Notes under the pieces: generated by a model
What the model was told of the DNA's origin: nothing
The model's database searches: none
Seen by the model: the letters and a program-made list of their open reading frames with translations, nothing else
Position numbers and translations under genes: made by a program
NCBI GenBank assembly: GCA_002342035.1
Contig: DDPE01000089.1
Location: 1-49,232, forward strand
Source: Asticcacaulis sp. UBA2476
GTDB taxonomy: Bacteria; Pseudomonadota; Alphaproteobacteria; Caulobacterales; Caulobacteraceae
Direction: 5' to 3'
DNA: 49,232 nt
Shown here: one piece after another, positions 14,968-23,588 of the stretch
How the letters are laid out: each line of letters opens with the position of its first letter
How positions within the stretch are numbered: position 1 is the stretch's first letter

Positions 14968-15709
14968 GTCTTTGCTTGGAGCCGAAGTCGATGCCGTCAC
15001 TCCCGATGAGGTGATGTCGGCCATCGCGCAGTCAGTGACCGCAAAACGCCAGATGGTGATCGCCAATCATAATCTGCACAGTCTTTATCTGTTTCATCGC
15101 CGCTCAGACATGCGGGCCTTTTACGATAAGGCCGACCTGATCGAGATCGACTCGACGCCCATGATCCTGTGGGGGCGGTTGCTTGGCAAAGACGTATCGC
15201 GGGCCCATCGCTGCACCTATCTCGATTTTCGCGAAAGCTTCTGGGCGCGGGCGCAAAGTGAGGGCTGGCGGGTCTGTCATGTTGGCGGTGCGCCGGCGCA
15301 TAATCCGCTATCGAAGGCAGCGATCCTTAAACGCTTCCCCCAGGTTCACCTAGACATGCACACCGGTTATTTCGATGTGACGGGCGCTGATAATGAGCGG
15401 CTTTTGGCCGAGCTTGCGGTTCAAAAACCGGATGTATTGTTGGTCGGCATGGGAATGCCGCGTCAGGAACTCTGGATACTCAATAACCTGAAGCGACTGC
15501 CTGAGTGTGCGATCATGCCGATCGGGGCGGCGTTCGATTATGAGGCCGGCGTGATGTATACGCCGCCGCGCTGGACCGGGCAGATGGGCATCGAGTGGCT
15601 GGTCAGATTTTTCCATGAGCCGAAGCGTTTGTTCAGTCGCTATTTCTTGGAACCGTGGGTGCTGATCCCCCATGCTATGAGGGATTTAATGAGGCGAAAG
15701 CCGCGTTAA
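14948..15709 (+). CDS. WecG/TagA/CpsF-family glycosyltransferase
   Basis: A 253-residue glycosyltransferase of family GT26, which adds N-acetyl-mannosamine-type sugars to lipid-linked intermediates. Family landmarks: LLGAEVDAVTPDEVM near the N-terminus, VIANHNLHSLYL, IEIDSTPMILWGRLLG, HVGGAP and VGMGMPRQELWI, then IGAAFDYEAG. A hydrophobic, basic C-terminus (LEPWVLIPHAMRDLMRRK) probably sits on the membrane. In Caulobacter a member of this family, HfsJ, works in holdfast synthesis, so this could be an HfsJ counterpart or the transferase for the sugar made next door. The start at 14948 lies within a hairpin; a TTG at 14972 is an alternative. Stands 70 bases before pseB. Confidence 0.85.
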   Translation: MTPSCRLSLLGAEVDAVTPDEVMSAIAQSVTAKRQMVIANHNLHSLYLFHRRSDMRAFYDKADLIEIDSTPMILWGRLLGKDVSRAHRCTYLDFRESFWARAQSEGWRVCHVGGAPAHNPLSKAAILKRFPQVHLDMHTGYFDVTGADNERLLAELAVQKPDVLLVGMGMPRQELWILNNLKRLPECAIMPIGAAFDYEAGVMYTPPRWTGQMGIEWLVRFFHEPKRLFSRYFLEPWVLIPHAMRDLMRRKPR

Positions 15710-15778
15710 CTACGCCTTAAGCGCACCACAGCATCATGCGCACCAGACCTTAAGCGTTAAAGTAACCGGAGTTTTGGC

Positions 15779-16831
15779 ATGTCCGTACTGTTATACCGTG
15801 ATTTTGCCCCTCAGATGGACCCCGTTCAGGGCAAGGTCGTGCTGATCACCGGCGCTACCGGATCGTTCGGGCGCAAGATGGTCATGACGCTGTTGCGGGA
15901 TTACGATCCGAAGAAGGTCATCATTTTCTCGCGCGATGAGCTTAAACAATATGAGATGCGCGCCGAATTGGAAGAGATGTTCCCCAAGGAAAAAATCTCT
16001 CGCCTGCGCTTTTTCTTAGGGGATGTACGCGACCGTTTGCGGCTGGTTACGGCGTTTCGCGGGGTCGATATCGTCATCCATGCCGCCGCGCTGAAACAGG
16101 TGCCTGCGGCGGAATATAACCCGTCCGAATGTATCGCCACCAACGTCAATGGCGCGGAAAATGTCGTCTCAGCCTGCCTTCAGACCGGCGTACACCGGGT
16201 GGTAGCGCTGTCGACCGATAAGGCCTGTTCCCCGATCAATTTGTATGGGGCTACTAAGCTGGCTTCGGACAAGATTTTCGTGGCCGCCAATAATATGGCG
16301 GGCGATACCGGCATCCGGTTTTGCGCGGTAAGGTATGGCAATGTTATCGGTTCGCGCGGGTCGGTGGTGCCACTATTTAAGCGCCTGATCGCCAATGGTT
16401 CCAAGACCCTGCCGATCACCGATCCGCGCATGACGCGCTTTTGGATCACCCTCGATCAGGGCGTGAATTTTGTGCTGTCGTCGCTGGAGCTTATGCAAGG
16501 TGGGGAAATCTTCGTGCCGAAGATCCCGGCGACCCTTATGACGGATCTGGCGACCGCCATGGCCCCTGAGCTTGAGCAGCCCACAGTCGGCATTCGGCCG
16601 GGGGAAAAGCTGCATGAGGTCATGATCTCGGCCGATGATGCGCGTTCGACCTTTGAGCTGGATGACCGTTTTATCATTGAGCCGGAATTTGCCGAATATA
16701 CCCGCAAAAGCTTTGCCAAGGTGCGCGGCGCAAAGCGCGTCTCGGAAGATTTTTATTACGCTTCCGACGTCAACCCTGAGCGGTTGGACATCGACGGTAT
16801 CAAGGCGCTTTTGGCCGCCTATACGGGGTAG
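15779..16831 (+). CDS. pseB: UDP-N-acetylglucosamine 4,6-dehydratase (inverting) PseB
   Basis: PseB converts UDP-GlcNAc to the 4-keto-6-deoxy L-arabino sugar, the first step to pseudaminic acid; the Caulobacter counterpart is FlmA. The 350 residues have an NADP Rossmann motif (TGATGSFGRKM), GDVRDRLRL, HAAALKQVPAAEYNPSE, and the active-site segment STDKACSPINLYGATK with the Tyr-x3-Lys pair. The C-terminal part keeps RPGEKLHE. A GGAG lies before ATG 15779. First gene of the pseB-pseC-pseI run; pseC starts 5 bases after its stop. Confidence 0.95.
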   Translation: MSVLLYRDFAPQMDPVQGKVVLITGATGSFGRKMVMTLLRDYDPKKVIIFSRDELKQYEMRAELEEMFPKEKISRLRFFLGDVRDRLRLVTAFRGVDIVIHAAALKQVPAAEYNPSECIATNVNGAENVVSACLQTGVHRVVALSTDKACSPINLYGATKLASDKIFVAANNMAGDTGIRFCAVRYGNVIGSRGSVVPLFKRLIANGSKTLPITDPRMTRFWITLDQGVNFVLSSLELMQGGEIFVPKIPATLMTDLATAMAPELEQPTVGIRPGEKLHEVMISADDARSTFELDDRFIIEPEFAEYTRKSFAKVRGAKRVSEDFYYASDVNPERLDIDGIKALLAAYTG

Positions 16832-16836
16832 AGGCG

Positions 16837-18042
16837 ATGTTGAGCCAACCCTTTTTGGCCTATGGCCGCCAGTCGATTGATCAGACTGACATTGATCATG
16901 TCATTGAGGCGTTGCAATCCGATTTCCTGACTACCGGGCCGTGGGTCGAACGCTTTGAGCGCGAACTGGCCGCCTATGTCGGCGCGAAAGAGGCGGTGGT
17001 GGTCGCAAACGGCACGGCAGCGCTGCATCTGGCCATGTTGGCTTTGGGGATAGGGCCGTCGGATGTCATCATTGTGCCTGCGATCACCTTTGTGGCCTCG
17101 GCCAATTGTGCGGCCTTCTGCGGCGCGCAGGTGGTGTTTGCCGATGTCGATCCGCTGACGGGTTTGATGACGGATAAGACGTTTGAGGATGCGCTAAATA
17201 TCGTGCGGCGCGACTATAGCGAATTGCGATTTGCCGGCGTTGTGCCGGTGCACTATGCCGGACGTCCGGTGGCGCTCGATCAGATTGCGGGCCGGTGCGC
17301 CGAATTGGACGCCTTTGTGGTCGAAGATGCCTGCCATGCGCTAGGCTCGATGATTAAGGGCGTCATGACCGGCGCGTGCCAATATTCGCAGATGGCGGTG
17401 TTTTCCTTTCATCCGGTCAAGACCCTGACGACCGGCGAAGGCGGGGCGATTATGACTAATGACCCCGCACTGGCTCGCAAATTGCGCAGCCTTCGCAGTC
17501 ATGGCCTTGAGCGCGATCCGCCGCGATTTACCGGCCTTGGTTTTGGTGACGATCGGGATTCTGGGCCGTGGGTCTATGAAATGCAGGCGCTGGGCTATAA
17601 CTATCGCCTGCCCGATCTGAACTGCGCGCTAGGGGTGTCGCAGCTTCATAAGATGCCGCACTTCGCCGCCCGTCGCCGCCGGTTGGTTGAACTTTATGAG
17701 GGCGCACTAAAGGCGGCGCGCCTGCCGGTAAGCTGGACGGAACCCGCAGCGGAGACCGATCCGGTGTTTCACCTGATGGCGGTGCAGATTGATTTTCGCA
17801 GCATCGGCAAGACCCGCACCGAGGTCATGGCAGAGTTAAAAGCGCGAGGCGTCGGCACACAAGTGCACTATATCCCCGTCCATCGCCAACCCTACTGGCA
17901 ACAGCACGCTTTGGGGCAGCGCAATTTGCCCGGGGCTGATGCCTATTATAGCCAGACCCTGTCCCTGCCGCTCTATCCCGATATGACCGACAGCGATCCG
18001 GCGGCGGTGATGGCCATCCTGAAAGAGGTGTGCGGCCTATGA
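16837..18042 (+). CDS. pseC: PLP-dependent sugar aminotransferase PseC
   Basis: PseC transfers the amino group of glutamate to C4 of the PseB product. The 401-residue DegT/DnrJ/EryC1-type enzyme shows NGTAALHLAMLALGIG (phosphate binding), PAITFVASANC, VVEDACHALGS and the PLP lysine near residue 195 in FSFHPVKTLTTGEGG. The opening PFLAYGRQSIDQTDIDHV is characteristic of PseC/FlmB rather than other members. The stop overlaps the pseI start as ATGA, so translation is coupled. Confidence 0.95.
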   Translation: MLSQPFLAYGRQSIDQTDIDHVIEALQSDFLTTGPWVERFERELAAYVGAKEAVVVANGTAALHLAMLALGIGPSDVIIVPAITFVASANCAAFCGAQVVFADVDPLTGLMTDKTFEDALNIVRRDYSELRFAGVVPVHYAGRPVALDQIAGRCAELDAFVVEDACHALGSMIKGVMTGACQYSQMAVFSFHPVKTLTTGEGGAIMTNDPALARKLRSLRSHGLERDPPRFTGLGFGDDRDSGPWVYEMQALGYNYRLPDLNCALGVSQLHKMPHFAARRRRLVELYEGALKAARLPVSWTEPAAETDPVFHLMAVQIDFRSIGKTRTEVMAELKARGVGTQVHYIPVHRQPYWQQHALGQRNLPGADAYYSQTLSLPLYPDMTDSDPAAVMAILKEVCGL

Positions 18043-19088
18043 GTTATGAAATCGAGATCGCGGGCCGAAAAGTTGGATCGGCTCATTCGCCCTACATAAT
18101 CTGCGAATTGTCGGGCAATCATAATGGCTCGCTGGAGCGGGCGCTGGCGCTGGTCGATGCGGCGGCCGATACCGGCTGCGACGCCATCAAGCTTCAGACC
18201 TACACCGCCGATACCATCACCATGAAATCCGACCGCCCTGAGTTTTTCATCGGCGGCGGACCGTGGGAAGGCTATGGCTTGTGGGATCTTTATAACGAAG
18301 CCCATACCCCCTGGGACTGGCATGAAGCGTTGTTCGAGCGAGCCAGGTCGCGCGGCGTGACCATGTTTTCGTCGCCGTTTGATGAAACCGCAGTTGATCT
18401 GCTGGAGGGGTTGGGGGCGCCGGCCTATAAGATCGCGTCGTTTGAGATGATCGATCTGCCGCTGATTGCCTATGCGGCCTCGAAGATGAAGCCGCTGATC
18501 CTGTCGACCGGCATGGCTAATCTGGCCGAGATCGAAGCCGCCGTCGAAACTGTGCGCAAATACGGCAACGGCCAGTTCGTTCTGCTGCATTGCGTCAGTG
18601 AATATCCGGCCAATATCAACGATGCCAATGTCCGCGTCGTGCCCGATCTGGGGGCGAAGTTTCAGTGCCCGTCAGGTTTATCGGATCATACCTTTGGCAC
18701 GGCGGCATCGATTGCGGCGGTGGCGCTCGGCGGGTGCGTGATCGAAAAGCATTTTACATTGGCCAGAGCAGACGGCGGGCCGGATTCGAGTTTCAGTCTG
18801 GAACCGGCTGAATTTACGGCCCTTGTGCGCGATTGCAAAGATGCCCATCGCGCCTTGGGGAGCGTGCATTACGACACCCTGGGGTCGGAGCGGGGCTCAA
18901 AGACCTTTCGGCGGTCGCTCTATGTGGTGGCCGATGTCAAGTGCGGTGAGTTGCTGACCAAGGACAATGTCCGCTCGATCCGGCCGGGTCTGGGGTTGCC
19001 GCCGGTCAGACTGTGGGACGTGCTGGGTAGACCCGCTGCGCGTGAGTTAAAGCGCGGGGAGCCGTTGACGGACGATATGATAGGTTAA
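18039..19088 (+). CDS. pseI: Pseudaminic acid synthase PseI
   Basis: PseI condenses the 6-deoxy-AltdiNAc sugar with phosphoenolpyruvate to give pseudaminic acid; it belongs to the NeuB family. The 349 residues carry ICELSGNHNGSLERAL, AGCDAIKLQTY-type GCDAIKLQTYTADT, FSSPFDETAVDLLE, KIASFEM, LSTGMA and SDHTFG, followed by a C-terminal antifreeze-like SAF domain (CGELLTKDNVRSIRPG, LKRGEPLTDDM). The spelling SGNHNG and the ITMKSDRPEF segment point to PseI rather than NeuB or LegI. ATG 18039 is preceded by AAAGAGG and overlaps the pseC stop by 4 bases. Confidence 0.94.
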   Translation: MSYEIEIAGRKVGSAHSPYIICELSGNHNGSLERALALVDAAADTGCDAIKLQTYTADTITMKSDRPEFFIGGGPWEGYGLWDLYNEAHTPWDWHEALFERARSRGVTMFSSPFDETAVDLLEGLGAPAYKIASFEMIDLPLIAYAASKMKPLILSTGMANLAEIEAAVETVRKYGNGQFVLLHCVSEYPANINDANVRVVPDLGAKFQCPSGLSDHTFGTAASIAAVALGGCVIEKHFTLARADGGPDSSFSLEPAEFTALVRDCKDAHRALGSVHYDTLGSERGSKTFRRSLYVVADVKCGELLTKDNVRSIRPGLGLPPVRLWDVLGRPAARELKRGEPLTDDMIG

Positions 19089-19089
19089 G

Positions 19090-19359
19090 CTACAATCGTT
19101 TAAGGCGGATTTGCGAACGCCTGGCAGGTTTAGGCTTTGCCGCAGGTAAATCCATGTCGGGCAAAGTCTCTGCCGCACAGTTGGGCGCAGGTTCTGCCGC
19201 CTTGGCTTTGTCATCCGCGGTAAGGGGTTCATCAGGCTCAGTGTCGCTGATTTTGGTTTCAGTGAGAGCCGCCGACGTGAGCATCAGCTCCGGATCGGGT
19301 TTGCTGTCTGTGGTCGCGGACGACAGCAACATGATGGCGCTGAGAAGCAAGGCTGACAT
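19090..19359 (-). CDS. Small exported protein of unknown function
   Basis: An 89-residue frame with a hydrophobic N-terminus (MSALLLSAIMLLSSATT), an acidic Thr/Glu/Ala-rich middle with a single Cys, and a basic C-terminal tail (KPKPARRSQIRLKRL). GAGG lies 6 bases before ATG 19359. It ends one base after pseI, convergent to it, and is in the same direction as pseF. The low complexity and absence of a known family make it uncertain; it could be a secreted peptide or a chance frame. Confidence 0.45.
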   Translation of the reverse strand: MSALLLSAIMLLSSATTDSKPDPELMLTSAALTETKISDTEPDEPLTADDKAKAAEPAPNCAAETLPDMDLPAAKPKPARRSQIRLKRL

Positions 19360-19434
19360 AACGACCTCGAATCATTAATCAATGATTAACAATTATAGGT
19401 GCGATATTAGTATTTTAACAACCCTTAAGTGTAA

Positions 19435-20136
19435 TCAGATCGCGTCTCGTCTCTTCAGCACCTCAAACGCCACCTCCGCGGCGTCCCAGTCTTCGGGGGT
19501 GTCGATATCGTGGACCAGATGGCGGGGCAGGATGACCGGCGCGGAGACCGGTGAAAAGGCGATATGGCCATTAAGCCAGGCCTCGGTCTTACCCCAATAG
19601 AACTGGGCGGCGTCGTGATAGGCGGGTTCTAAATCCTGTGACCGTTTGTTCAGGTTCTCTGGCCAAAACATATCGACACTGCCGTCCGGCGTGCGTTTCA
19701 AGGCGCGCTGAATGGGGAAGGCAAACGATGTCACAGAAAACGCAAAGGATTTGTTGTGCGCGATCAGGGCGTCATGGCCCTCAATCAGGCGCTCAACCTG
19801 AATGAACGGGGCGGTCGCGTAAATGCAGCAGGCCAGATCAAACTCAATCCCTTTTGCCTTAAACCAGTTGATCGCATGGACCACGACCGCCCCGGTGCCG
19901 GTATGATCATCGGCCAGTTCTTTTGGGCGCAGGAAAGGGATTTCCGCGCCATAGTGTGTGGCGACCTCAGCGATTTCAGCATCATCGGTCGAAACGATCA
20001 CCCACTCAAACAGGCCACTGTCGATAGCGGCGCGGATCGAGTAGCTGATCATCGGCTGACCATGAAACGGCTTGATATTCTTGCGCGGGATGCGCTTAGA
20101 GCCGCCACGGGCGGGGATTATGGCGATAGCGCTCAT
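19435..20136 (-). CDS. pseF: Pseudaminic acid cytidylyltransferase PseF
   Basis: PseF activates pseudaminic acid with CTP to CMP-Pse, the glycosyl donor. The 233-residue protein starts MSAIAIIPARGGSKRIPRKN, the nucleotide-binding signature of CMP-sugar synthetases, then DDAEIAEVA, DDHTGTGAVV, CIYATAPF and DIDTPEDW. Caulobacter FlmC is the counterpart. Its start overlaps the PhyH gene stop as ATGA, so it is translated from the ACP-PhyH-pseF minus-strand operon, away from pseB-pseC-pseI. The last step of the pathway is thus tied to two acyl-chemistry genes. Confidence 0.95.
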   Translation of the reverse strand: MSAIAIIPARGGSKRIPRKNIKPFHGQPMISYSIRAAIDSGLFEWVIVSTDDAEIAEVATHYGAEIPFLRPKELADDHTGTGAVVVHAINWFKAKGIEFDLACCIYATAPFIQVERLIEGHDALIAHNKSFAFSVTSFAFPIQRALKRTPDGSVDMFWPENLNKRSQDLEPAYHDAAQFYWGKTEAWLNGHIAFSPVSAPVILPRHLVHDIDTPEDWDAAEVAFEVLKRRDAI

Positions 20137-21056
20137 CGCAGGAAAATCCGGTTGATATAGGGATCACAGCCGCCGGGATTATCCATTATAGGCGCTTTCG
20201 GGCAGTGCGGTGAGGCGTAGAGATTATACTGGATGGCCAGTAGCAGACGCGGCTTATTGACCGGCAACTGGCCCTTGTGAAAACCATAAACGTCCTCAAG
20301 AAACCACGACCCGGCGGGGCCGGTAATGGCGGTGATGCGATCCGCGCCAAACGCTTCCGTAATGGCCGCATCGGTTTGGGCCTTACCGGTCTCTAATATG
20401 CGGTCATGGTGGGAGCCGCGCACAAACATATGGGGGCCCGCGTCGTCGTCAACTTCAGTCAGATAGTAGAACAGCTTGATGTTCTGCACGCAGTCGTAAT
20501 CGCGGTGAAAGCGCTGCACCCCCTTGGCGGTATGGCGCTGCGGGTATGACCAGAAGGCTCCGATATTATCGACGACGGGTTTGCAGCCAAGATGTAGTTC
20601 CATCGCGTCGAGCACGTCAGGCCGGTTCATCAGATCAAGCATATGTGGGGCGCGCAGGGTTTCCTCTGCGGTATAGTAGGCCATATTGATCTCATCTGCG
20701 GGAGGTGTGTCCCAGCCGAACTTACCCACCTGTGGTCGGAACGGATCATGGCAGGGTGTGGCCTTAAAGTAGTCGACCACATCTTTGAGTACATCGGCCG
20801 GTATGGCCGGTTGCACCGGGGTCAGACCGTCCTGTTGCAGGGTATGGCATAAGGCGCGGGTCTGATCAGACGGGGCAAAATCGTGGGTTTTGGGTTTTAA
20901 AGCGCCGATCAAGGCCGCCACCCCGCCACGCTGCGGCAGACCCAGCGTGGGTAACAGATCATAGGCGATATGCCGCTTATCCTCGCGGGCGCGTTCAGAC
21001 AACCGTTTCAGGGACGGCACGCGGGTCCTTAGCCGTTCTGAAAAGGTCGGGGTCAT
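20133..21056 (-). CDS. PhyH-family Fe(II)/2-oxoglutarate oxygenase
   Basis: A 307-residue phytanoyl-CoA-dioxygenase-like enzyme, a family that hydroxylates carbons next to a thioester or in small polar molecules. The iron ligands are His184-x-Asp186 (RFHRDYD) and His260 (VYGFHKG), with Arg270 (NKPRLLL) for 2-oxoglutarate. LFYYLTEVDDDAGPHMFVRGSHH is the usual core strand. The N-terminal 60 residues are basic and variable. It lies between the acyl carrier protein gene (2 bases upstream) and pseF (4-base overlap), so it probably hydroxylates either the ACP-bound acyl chain or the acylated sugar. The substrate is inference; the catalytic site is seen. Confidence 0.88.
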   Translation of the reverse strand: MTPTFSERLRTRVPSLKRLSERAREDKRHIAYDLLPTLGLPQRGGVAALIGALKPKTHDFAPSDQTRALCHTLQQDGLTPVQPAIPADVLKDVVDYFKATPCHDPFRPQVGKFGWDTPPADEINMAYYTAEETLRAPHMLDLMNRPDVLDAMELHLGCKPVVDNIGAFWSYPQRHTAKGVQRFHRDYDCVQNIKLFYYLTEVDDDAGPHMFVRGSHHDRILETGKAQTDAAITEAFGADRITAITGPAGSWFLEDVYGFHKGQLPVNKPRLLLAIQYNLYASPHCPKAPIMDNPGGCDPYINRIFLR

Positions 21057-21058
21057 TT

Positions 21059-21280
21059 TTAAAGCCCTGCGAGGTCTGCCAGATCGTTGAGGGTTTTGGC
21101 CTGTTTCAGTTTTTCATTATCGACAATCCGGTCGAGGTCTGAATCGACCATCGCCACGAACGAGATAACGGCCAGGCTGTCCCAGTTGCCGAGGGCGTCC
21201 AGCGATTCCGCGCCTGTCAGGCCGGTGGCTTCGGTTTCCAGAATCTCCGCTACAGCGGCGAAAAAAGCTTGCTTGTCCAT
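21059..21280 (-). CDS. Dedicated acyl carrier protein
   Basis: A 73-residue acidic four-helix carrier protein. Ser35 in the motif WDSLAVISF is the phosphopantetheine attachment site (D-S-L). It differs from housekeeping AcpP, which usually has the longer D-S-L-D-x-V-E motif, so it is a pathway-specific carrier. GGAG lies 8 bases before ATG 21280; the frame runs upstream to 21361 without ACP similarity. First gene of the ACP-PhyH-pseF operon and divergent from the ketoacyl-synthase operon. It would carry the acyl chain built by the two KAS III enzymes. Confidence 0.9.
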   Translation of the reverse strand: MDKQAFFAAVAEILETEATGLTGAESLDALGNWDSLAVISFVAMVDSDLDRIVDNEKLKQAKTLNDLADLAGL

Positions 21281-21426
21281 GTACGGTACTCCGGTAGTGA
21301 GTTGTGCGAATCGTGGGAATGAAAGTCGCGGTCTGGTCACAGGGAATATGGTTTTCGTCAATATTTGCTTAAAACTTGCTAACTAAGGTTAACGCGACAT
21401 CGTCCCAAACCCTACGGAGGGCCGGC
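21281..21426. promoter_or_regulatory. Divergent control region of the acyl/pseudaminate operons
   Basis: These 146 bases separate the ACP operon (minus) from the ketoacyl-synthase operon (plus) and must hold both promoters unless distant ones are used. The minus strand has TTGACG (complement of 21356-21361), a match to the Caulobacter -35 consensus. An A+T-rich tract at 21361-21392 precedes the plus operon. No sigma-54 (TGGCAC-N5-TTGC) flagellar-type promoter is visible. Confidence 0.35.
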
Positions 21427-22491
21427 ATGACTTCAGCCCGTTTAAGCGGCATTGGTATCAAGGGCGTACGGGTGTGCGTGCCAAAGGATATCCGCCGCCT
21501 TGAGGACGAAAACCTGTTTCCCGAAGCGAAAGACCGTGACCGCCTGACCGGCTCGATCGGGGTGATTGAGCGCCGGGTGGCGGCTGAGGGTGTAACGACC
21601 TCTGATCTGTGTGAGCGGGCCGCAAACAACCTTTTGGCCGAACTGGGCTGGTCGAAGGACAGCATCGATGTGCTGATCATGGTTACCCAAAGTCCTGATT
21701 TCGTCATTCCGGCCACCGCCTGCACCCTGCAAACGCGGATGGGTATCGGCAACTGTCTGGCCTTTGATATTAATCTCGGCTGTTCGGGTTATCCCTACGG
21801 TTTGTGGACGGCCGCCAGCTTGCTGAAGACGCTGACGGTTGAGGGCAGGCCTGCGCGCGCGCTGGTGCTGGCTGGGGATATTTCGACCGTAAAGCTGCTC
21901 AAAGACGATAAGGCGACCGTGCCGTTGTTTGGCGATGCCGGTTCAGCCACGGCGCTGGAGGTCGATGACGCAGGCGGTATCTGGCACGGTGTGTTCGGCA
22001 CGGACGGTTCCGGGGCAGAGCATATCATGGTCAAGGCGGGGGCTATGCGGCGCTCATTAGTGCCGACCGATGAACCCAAATCGCCCGAAGACCAGGCGGC
22101 CCTTTATAAGGAATCCCGTCTGCATCTGAACGGGGCGGAGGTGTTTAACTTTACACTTAGGGCCGTGCCGGCGCTGGCGAAAGAGCTGTTTGAGACGGCG
22201 GGTATTACAGCGGATGATGTCGATTATGTCGTGCTGCATCAGGCCAATGCCTTCATGCTTAATCACCTGCGCAAGAAAATCGGCCTGCCGGAAGAGAAGG
22301 TGCCGATAGCACTGGGGTCATACGGCAATACGTCCTCGGCTTCGATCCCGCTGGCTATGGCGTCGCATCTGTCGCAGCAACTGACAAAGCCGCAGCGCAT
22401 GGTCATGATGGGCTTTGGGGTGGGGTGGTCGTGGGGAGCGATCAAGCTCGATATGGCGGCCATTCCGGCGCCCCAGATCGACGAATACTGA
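21427..22491 (+). CDS. Ketoacyl-ACP synthase III (FabH-like), first copy
   Basis: A 354-residue thiolase-fold enzyme that joins an acyl-CoA to malonyl-ACP. The triad is complete: Cys119 (NLGCSGYPYG), His271 (VLHQANAFM) and Asn301 (YGNTSSASIP). The FabH glycine loop GFGVGWSWGAIKL ends the protein. GGAGG (21416-21420) precedes ATG 21427. It is longer than E. coli FabH (317) through an insert near 205-230. It opens the seven-gene operon KAS-Rieske-SDR-hydrolase-KAS-pseG-pseH. Position and divergence from AcpP-type clusters argue for a specialised role, not bulk fatty-acid synthesis. Acyl specificity cannot be read from the sequence. Confidence 0.92.
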   Translation: MTSARLSGIGIKGVRVCVPKDIRRLEDENLFPEAKDRDRLTGSIGVIERRVAAEGVTTSDLCERAANNLLAELGWSKDSIDVLIMVTQSPDFVIPATACTLQTRMGIGNCLAFDINLGCSGYPYGLWTAASLLKTLTVEGRPARALVLAGDISTVKLLKDDKATVPLFGDAGSATALEVDDAGGIWHGVFGTDGSGAEHIMVKAGAMRRSLVPTDEPKSPEDQAALYKESRLHLNGAEVFNFTLRAVPALAKELFETAGITADDVDYVVLHQANAFMLNHLRKKIGLPEEKVPIALGSYGNTSSASIPLAMASHLSQQLTKPQRMVMMGFGVGWSWGAIKLDMAAIPAPQIDEY

Positions 22492-22493
22492 AC

Positions 22494-23588
22494 ATGTTTG
22501 ACGGGCTCTACAGCGGGTTTACCTCTGACGTTTATCTCAGGCCCGACGTGTTCGAGGCTGAGATGGAGCGGGTATTTGCCCCGTCCTGGCTGTGTCTGGG
22601 CTTTACCGATGACCTGCAAAACCCGAACGATTTCATTACTCGTCAGATCGGTAAGACCAATATCGTCGTGCAGAATGTCAAAGGCACATTACGGGCCTTT
22701 CGCAATGTCTGCACCCACCGGTTTTCACGCATTCAGTGCGAAATAAAAGGTAATCGTCCGCTGACCTGCCCCTATCATGGCTGGTCGTTTGATGGCGACG
22801 GCACGCCGGTGGGCGTGCCCCATAATGCCAAAAGCTTTGACCTTAGTGACGATGACCGGCAGGCCTTGCGGCTTGAGGCGTTTGCGCTTGAGACCTGCGG
22901 TCGATTTGTGTTTGTGCGCATGGCTGCGGACGGGCCGGATCTGCGCGGGTTTCTGGGTGGGTTTTACGACATTCTTGAGCATTTGAGCGATACCTGCCCG
23001 GAGCGGTTTGATACCCATCAGGCGAAGTGGGGCTTTAACTGGAAGCTGGGCATGGACAATGCCGCCGAAGGCTATCATGTCCCGCTGGTGCATCCTGAGA
23101 GTTTCGCGGCCATGCTAAAGCCCGACCTGCGCCTGACGGTCGAGGGTGAGCACGGTTATTTTCTGGGCGACTTTCGCGAACAGTCGGTGAAATGGTGGAC
23201 GGGTGTGTCCAAGGCCATCGGCTTGCAGACCACGCCGCAGTTTCCCGAATATGCCTGTTTTCTGGTCTTTCCCAATTTGGTCATCAATATGAGTTGGGGC
23301 GGGTTCTATTCAGCCCTGGTGTTTGATCCGATCGGGGTTGATGCCACCGCGGTCAATGCCGGGCTGTTTCTGGGCCGCAATAAGGGCGGTGCCGCACGCG
23401 ACATGATCGTGGCGCAACTCAAAGACTTTTCCGATAAGGTGCGGGCTGAGGATCACGGCATCTGTGCCAAGGTGCATCAGGGGCTGACATCGATGGCCAC
23501 GCCGCGCGCCCCATTGTTGGGTAAGATGGAAGATGCCTGTTCCCATTTTCATGCTGTCTATGCCAACCGAATGAAGGGGGCCTTATGA
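22494..23588 (+). CDS. Rieske non-heme iron oxygenase, alpha subunit type
   Basis: A 364-residue aromatic-ring-hydroxylating-oxygenase-like enzyme. The Rieske [2Fe-2S] site is Cys73-x-His75 and Cys92-x2-His95 (CTHRF and CPYHGW). The catalytic domain has NAAEGYHVPLVH with His195 and His200 as mononuclear iron ligands. Beta-subunit, ferredoxin and reductase genes are absent nearby, so it must borrow electrons from a general redox partner. Despite the family name it need not act on aromatics; relatives hydroxylate choline, carnitine and acyl chains. It starts 2 bases after the KAS stop and overlaps the SDR gene by 4 bases, so it belongs to the acyl cassette. Confidence 0.9.
   Translation: MFDGLYSGFTSDVYLRPDVFEAEMERVFAPSWLCLGFTDDLQNPNDFITRQIGKTNIVVQNVKGTLRAFRNVCTHRFSRIQCEIKGNRPLTCPYHGWSFDGDGTPVGVPHNAKSFDLSDDDRQALRLEAFALETCGRFVFVRMAADGPDLRGFLGGFYDILEHLSDTCPERFDTHQAKWGFNWKLGMDNAAEGYHVPLVHPESFAAMLKPDLRLTVEGEHGYFLGDFREQSVKWWTGVSKAIGLQTTPQFPEYACFLVFPNLVINMSWGGFYSALVFDPIGVDATAVNAGLFLGRNKGGAARDMIVAQLKDFSDKVRAEDHGICAKVHQGLTSMATPRAPLLGKMEDACSHFHAVYANRMKGAL

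Noticed and set aside
18039..19088. Sialic acid (NeuB) or legionaminic acid (LegI) synthase instead of PseI
   Set aside because: The neighbouring pseB, pseC, pseG and pseH belong to the pseudaminic route; no NeuC/LegG-type epimerase is present.
21281..21426. A sigma-54 flagellar promoter controlling the cassette
   Set aside because: No TGGCAC-N5-TTGC pattern in either direction, so linkage to the flagellar cascade is not shown by this region.
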